Below, piece by piece: positions 63,545 through 64,000 of a stretch of DNA of 64,000 nucleotides (the stretch's first letter is position 1; each line of letters begins with the position of its first letter). A program made the position numbers and the translations under genes. The DNA lies in the NCBI GenBank assembly GCA_949128115.1, contig OX421962.1, positions 12,723,262 to 12,787,261 on the forward strand. The letters run 5' to 3'. The DNA is from Anaspis maculata (Eukaryota > Arthropoda > Insecta > Coleoptera > Scraptiidae). Below the pieces are notes generated by a model that saw nothing but the letters and a program-made list of their open reading frames with translations, searched no databases and was not told the origin of the DNA.

Positions 63545-63815
63545 CGCTACAGTCCTGTCGGTGAATCGGCGATTCGGTGAATTGTCCTGTCGGTGAAATG
63601 GCGTGTCGGTGAAATGTCCTGTCGGTGAAATGGCGAGTCGGTGAAATGTCTTGTCGGTGAATCGGCGTGTCGGTGAAATGTCCAGTCGGTGAAGTGTCCT
63701 GTCGGTGAATCGGCTTGTCGGTGAAATGTCCTGTCGGCGAATAGGCGATTCGGTGAGTTGGGTGTCGGTGAAATGTGCAGTCGGTGAGTTGGTTGTCGGT
63801 GAAATGTCCGTATTC
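63545..63815. repeat. TGTCGGTG minisatellite, inverse of 58546-59136
   Basis: About 16 variants of a 16-18-bp unit of the type GTCCTGTCGGTGAAAT, the reverse complement of the 58546 array. At its right border the order 'gttgtcggtgaaatgtcc...agtgccgcac' mirrors the left border of the other array ('aagtgccgcgag...acatttcaccgacaac'). The - strand open frames through it are repeat read-through. Confidence 0.9.
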
Positions 63816-64000
63816 CAGTGCCGCACGTGATACTCGATAAAAAACTGAAGAAATACTTTCTGACTGAAAGGGGTGAAAGATCTGACTTATAACCAGAAGA
63901 TAAATAATGAAGTTTCCATGAGATTGACACTTTTGATTTGACGGTTTTTGTAACTAAATCTAAAGCTGCATTTAGATTTTTATGACCTACAGGGATAGCA

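Noticed and set aside
63539..63930. 95- and 127-codon - strand frames
   Set aside because: Inverse copy of the same minisatellite read-through.

Overview
This is animal nuclear DNA, most probably from an insect. Evidence: GT/GC-AG introns, no operons, abundant non-LTR and LTR retrotransposons of arthropod type (R2-like, R1-like, Jockey-like and CR1-like non-LTR; Ty3/gypsy and BEL/Pao LTR), tRNA-like SINE heads, many small TA- and TTA-target DNA elements, and microsatellite of the TAGGTA/CCTACC kind. The species cannot be fixed from sequence alone; a repeat-rich hemipteran or similar insect would fit.

Only one host gene is well supported. It lies on the + strand in four exons (8647-8784, 8844-9175, 14621-14708, 37215-37373) whose phases join exactly to an open frame of 238 codons plus stop. 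Intron 1 is 59 bp, intron 2 is 5.4 kb and intron 3 is 22.5 kb with an apparent GC-AG donor. The product is a small basic, coiled-coil-rich protein whose last exon carries FWGRPGHGAPR. Most of the first 37 kb is therefore one gene whose introns have been filled by repeats.

Region by region. 1-8.6 kb: intergenic, with degenerate tandem repeats (about 985-1725, 4660-5240, 5465-5945) and long palindromic foldback elements (2045-3520, 6470-7262). 9.2-13.6 kb (intron 2): a 164-bp satellite organised as three-monomer higher-order repeats of about 493 bp. 14.7-37.2 kb (intron 3): a 1.75-kb palindrome made of concentric CAGGGTG-ended inverted repeats (15931-17680), a TTA-target MITE (20303-20456), a long 60-bp-class minisatellite (22640-27145, resuming at 35285-37025) that has received several foldback elements, and a broken R2-like retrotransposon (28319-32945) split by a 2.4-kb DNA element that itself contains another.

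38.7-51.6 kb is a transposon nest. A decayed Ty3/gypsy element on + (38.69-42.24 kb), split by a CCCA...TGGG element, abuts a BEL/Pao element on - (42.24-51.6 kb). The BEL/Pao element holds a small MITE, a hAT element (43861-46422, 8-bp target duplication) with further elements inside it, and a second Ty3/gypsy element on - (46759-51029). 55.1-57.8 kb holds a third gypsy relic followed by a Jockey-like fragment. 58.5-59.1 kb and 63.5-63.8 kb carry the same CACCGACA minisatellite in opposite orientations. 59.5-60.6 kb is a young, 5'-truncated CR1-like element inserted in another tandem array.

No mobile element here looks autonomous: all four LTR elements have a destroyed or deleted reverse transcriptase active site, and the others are truncated or stop-ridden. 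All boundaries were read by eye; family names rest on motifs, not on searches.
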